NCBI GenBank assembly: GCA_036343175.1
Contig: JAZASR010000044.1
Span: 1 to 14,216 of the forward strand
Direction: 5' to 3'
Origin: JAEEJA01 sp036343175
Lineage (GTDB): Bacteria; Bacillota; Clostridia; Lachnospirales; Lachnospiraceae
Length of the DNA: 14,216 bases
A program made the translations under genes and the position numbers. A model generated the notes under the pieces. The model saw nothing but the letters and a program-made list of their open reading frames with translations, was not told the origin of the DNA and searched no databases. Positions 14,059 to 14,216 of the stretch are shown here, piece after piece; position 1 is the first letter of the stretch, and each line of letters opens with the position of its first letter.

Positions 14059-14216
14059 TTGAAGAGAGTACTCGTAACCATGCTCATCACAACGCTTCTC
14101 ATGGCAGGCCTTACGGGCTTTGGCCTCTGGAAAGCCAATGATATATCCAGGTCTTTAACTGATGCCGATGAGCTTTATGCTTCAGAGGAAAAGGACCTTG
14201 CAGGCAGCAAATCGCT
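14059..14216 (+). CDS. N-terminal part of a membrane-anchored protein, TTG start, cut by window end
   Basis: Only the first 52 residues are present. Translation appears to start at TTG (14059-14061), because AAGGGA (14047-14052) lies 6 nt upstream. The internal ATG at 14080 has no such site and would remove the basic residues ahead of the hydrophobic stretch. The sequence MKRVLVTMLITTLLMAGLTG gives a signal peptide or anchor, followed by an acidic, extracytoplasmic stretch (SLTDADELYASEEKDLAGSK). No lipobox is seen. The family cannot be told from this part. Confidence 0.65.
   Translation, partial: MKRVLVTMLITTLLMAGLTGFGLWKANDISRSLTDADELYASEEKDLAGSKS

Overview
The window looks like chromosomal DNA of a low-to-medium GC Gram-positive Clostridia, most likely Lachnospiraceae (Butyrivibrio/Roseburia-like). 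Support: strong GGAGG ribosome binding sites, consensus sigma-A promoters (TTGAnn or TTTACA, 17 bp, TATAAT), lipobox lipoproteins, tRNAs without an encoded CCA tail, and a DUF4317 protein typical of that group. The genus is inference.

Layout. (1) 1-290: the end of a tRNA cluster, Asn(GUU, partial), Glu(UUC), Cys(GCA), closed by an intrinsic terminator. (2) 291-2020: a 40-bp imperfect repeat pair, a single DUF4317 gene and a strong 14-bp stem terminator. (3) 2069-12905: the main locus, one strand, at least six genes. A consensus promoter overlapped by two 9-bp repeats leads through a foldable leader into two tandem paralogous double-length solute-binding lipoproteins. Two MalF/MalG-type sugar permeases follow, then an HlyD/MacA-type membrane-fusion adaptor and a MacB-core protein that has lost the last two FtsX membrane helices. 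The locus ends at a perfect 34-bp palindromic terminator. (4) 12946-13954: a small minus-strand gene and a plus-strand YbgC-like thioesterase, fired from divergent consensus promoters. (5) 14059-end: the start of an unknown membrane-anchored protein with a TTG start.

How the genes may work together: the lipoproteins would capture an oligosaccharide-like ligand and deliver it to the permease pair. No ATPase is encoded here, so a shared MsmX-type ATPase elsewhere is expected. The adaptor plus MacB-core pair is normally part of efflux or mechanotransmission complexes. Its position at the end of an importer operon, also without an ATPase, is the most interesting point: it may be an envelope scaffold or coupling module attached to a type I importer. 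That is inference from gene order and protein architecture; nothing in the sequence proves it.

Several starts were moved from the longest possible reading frame to the codon served by a ribosome binding site: 4970, 8384, 9596, 11376, and 13203 on the minus strand.
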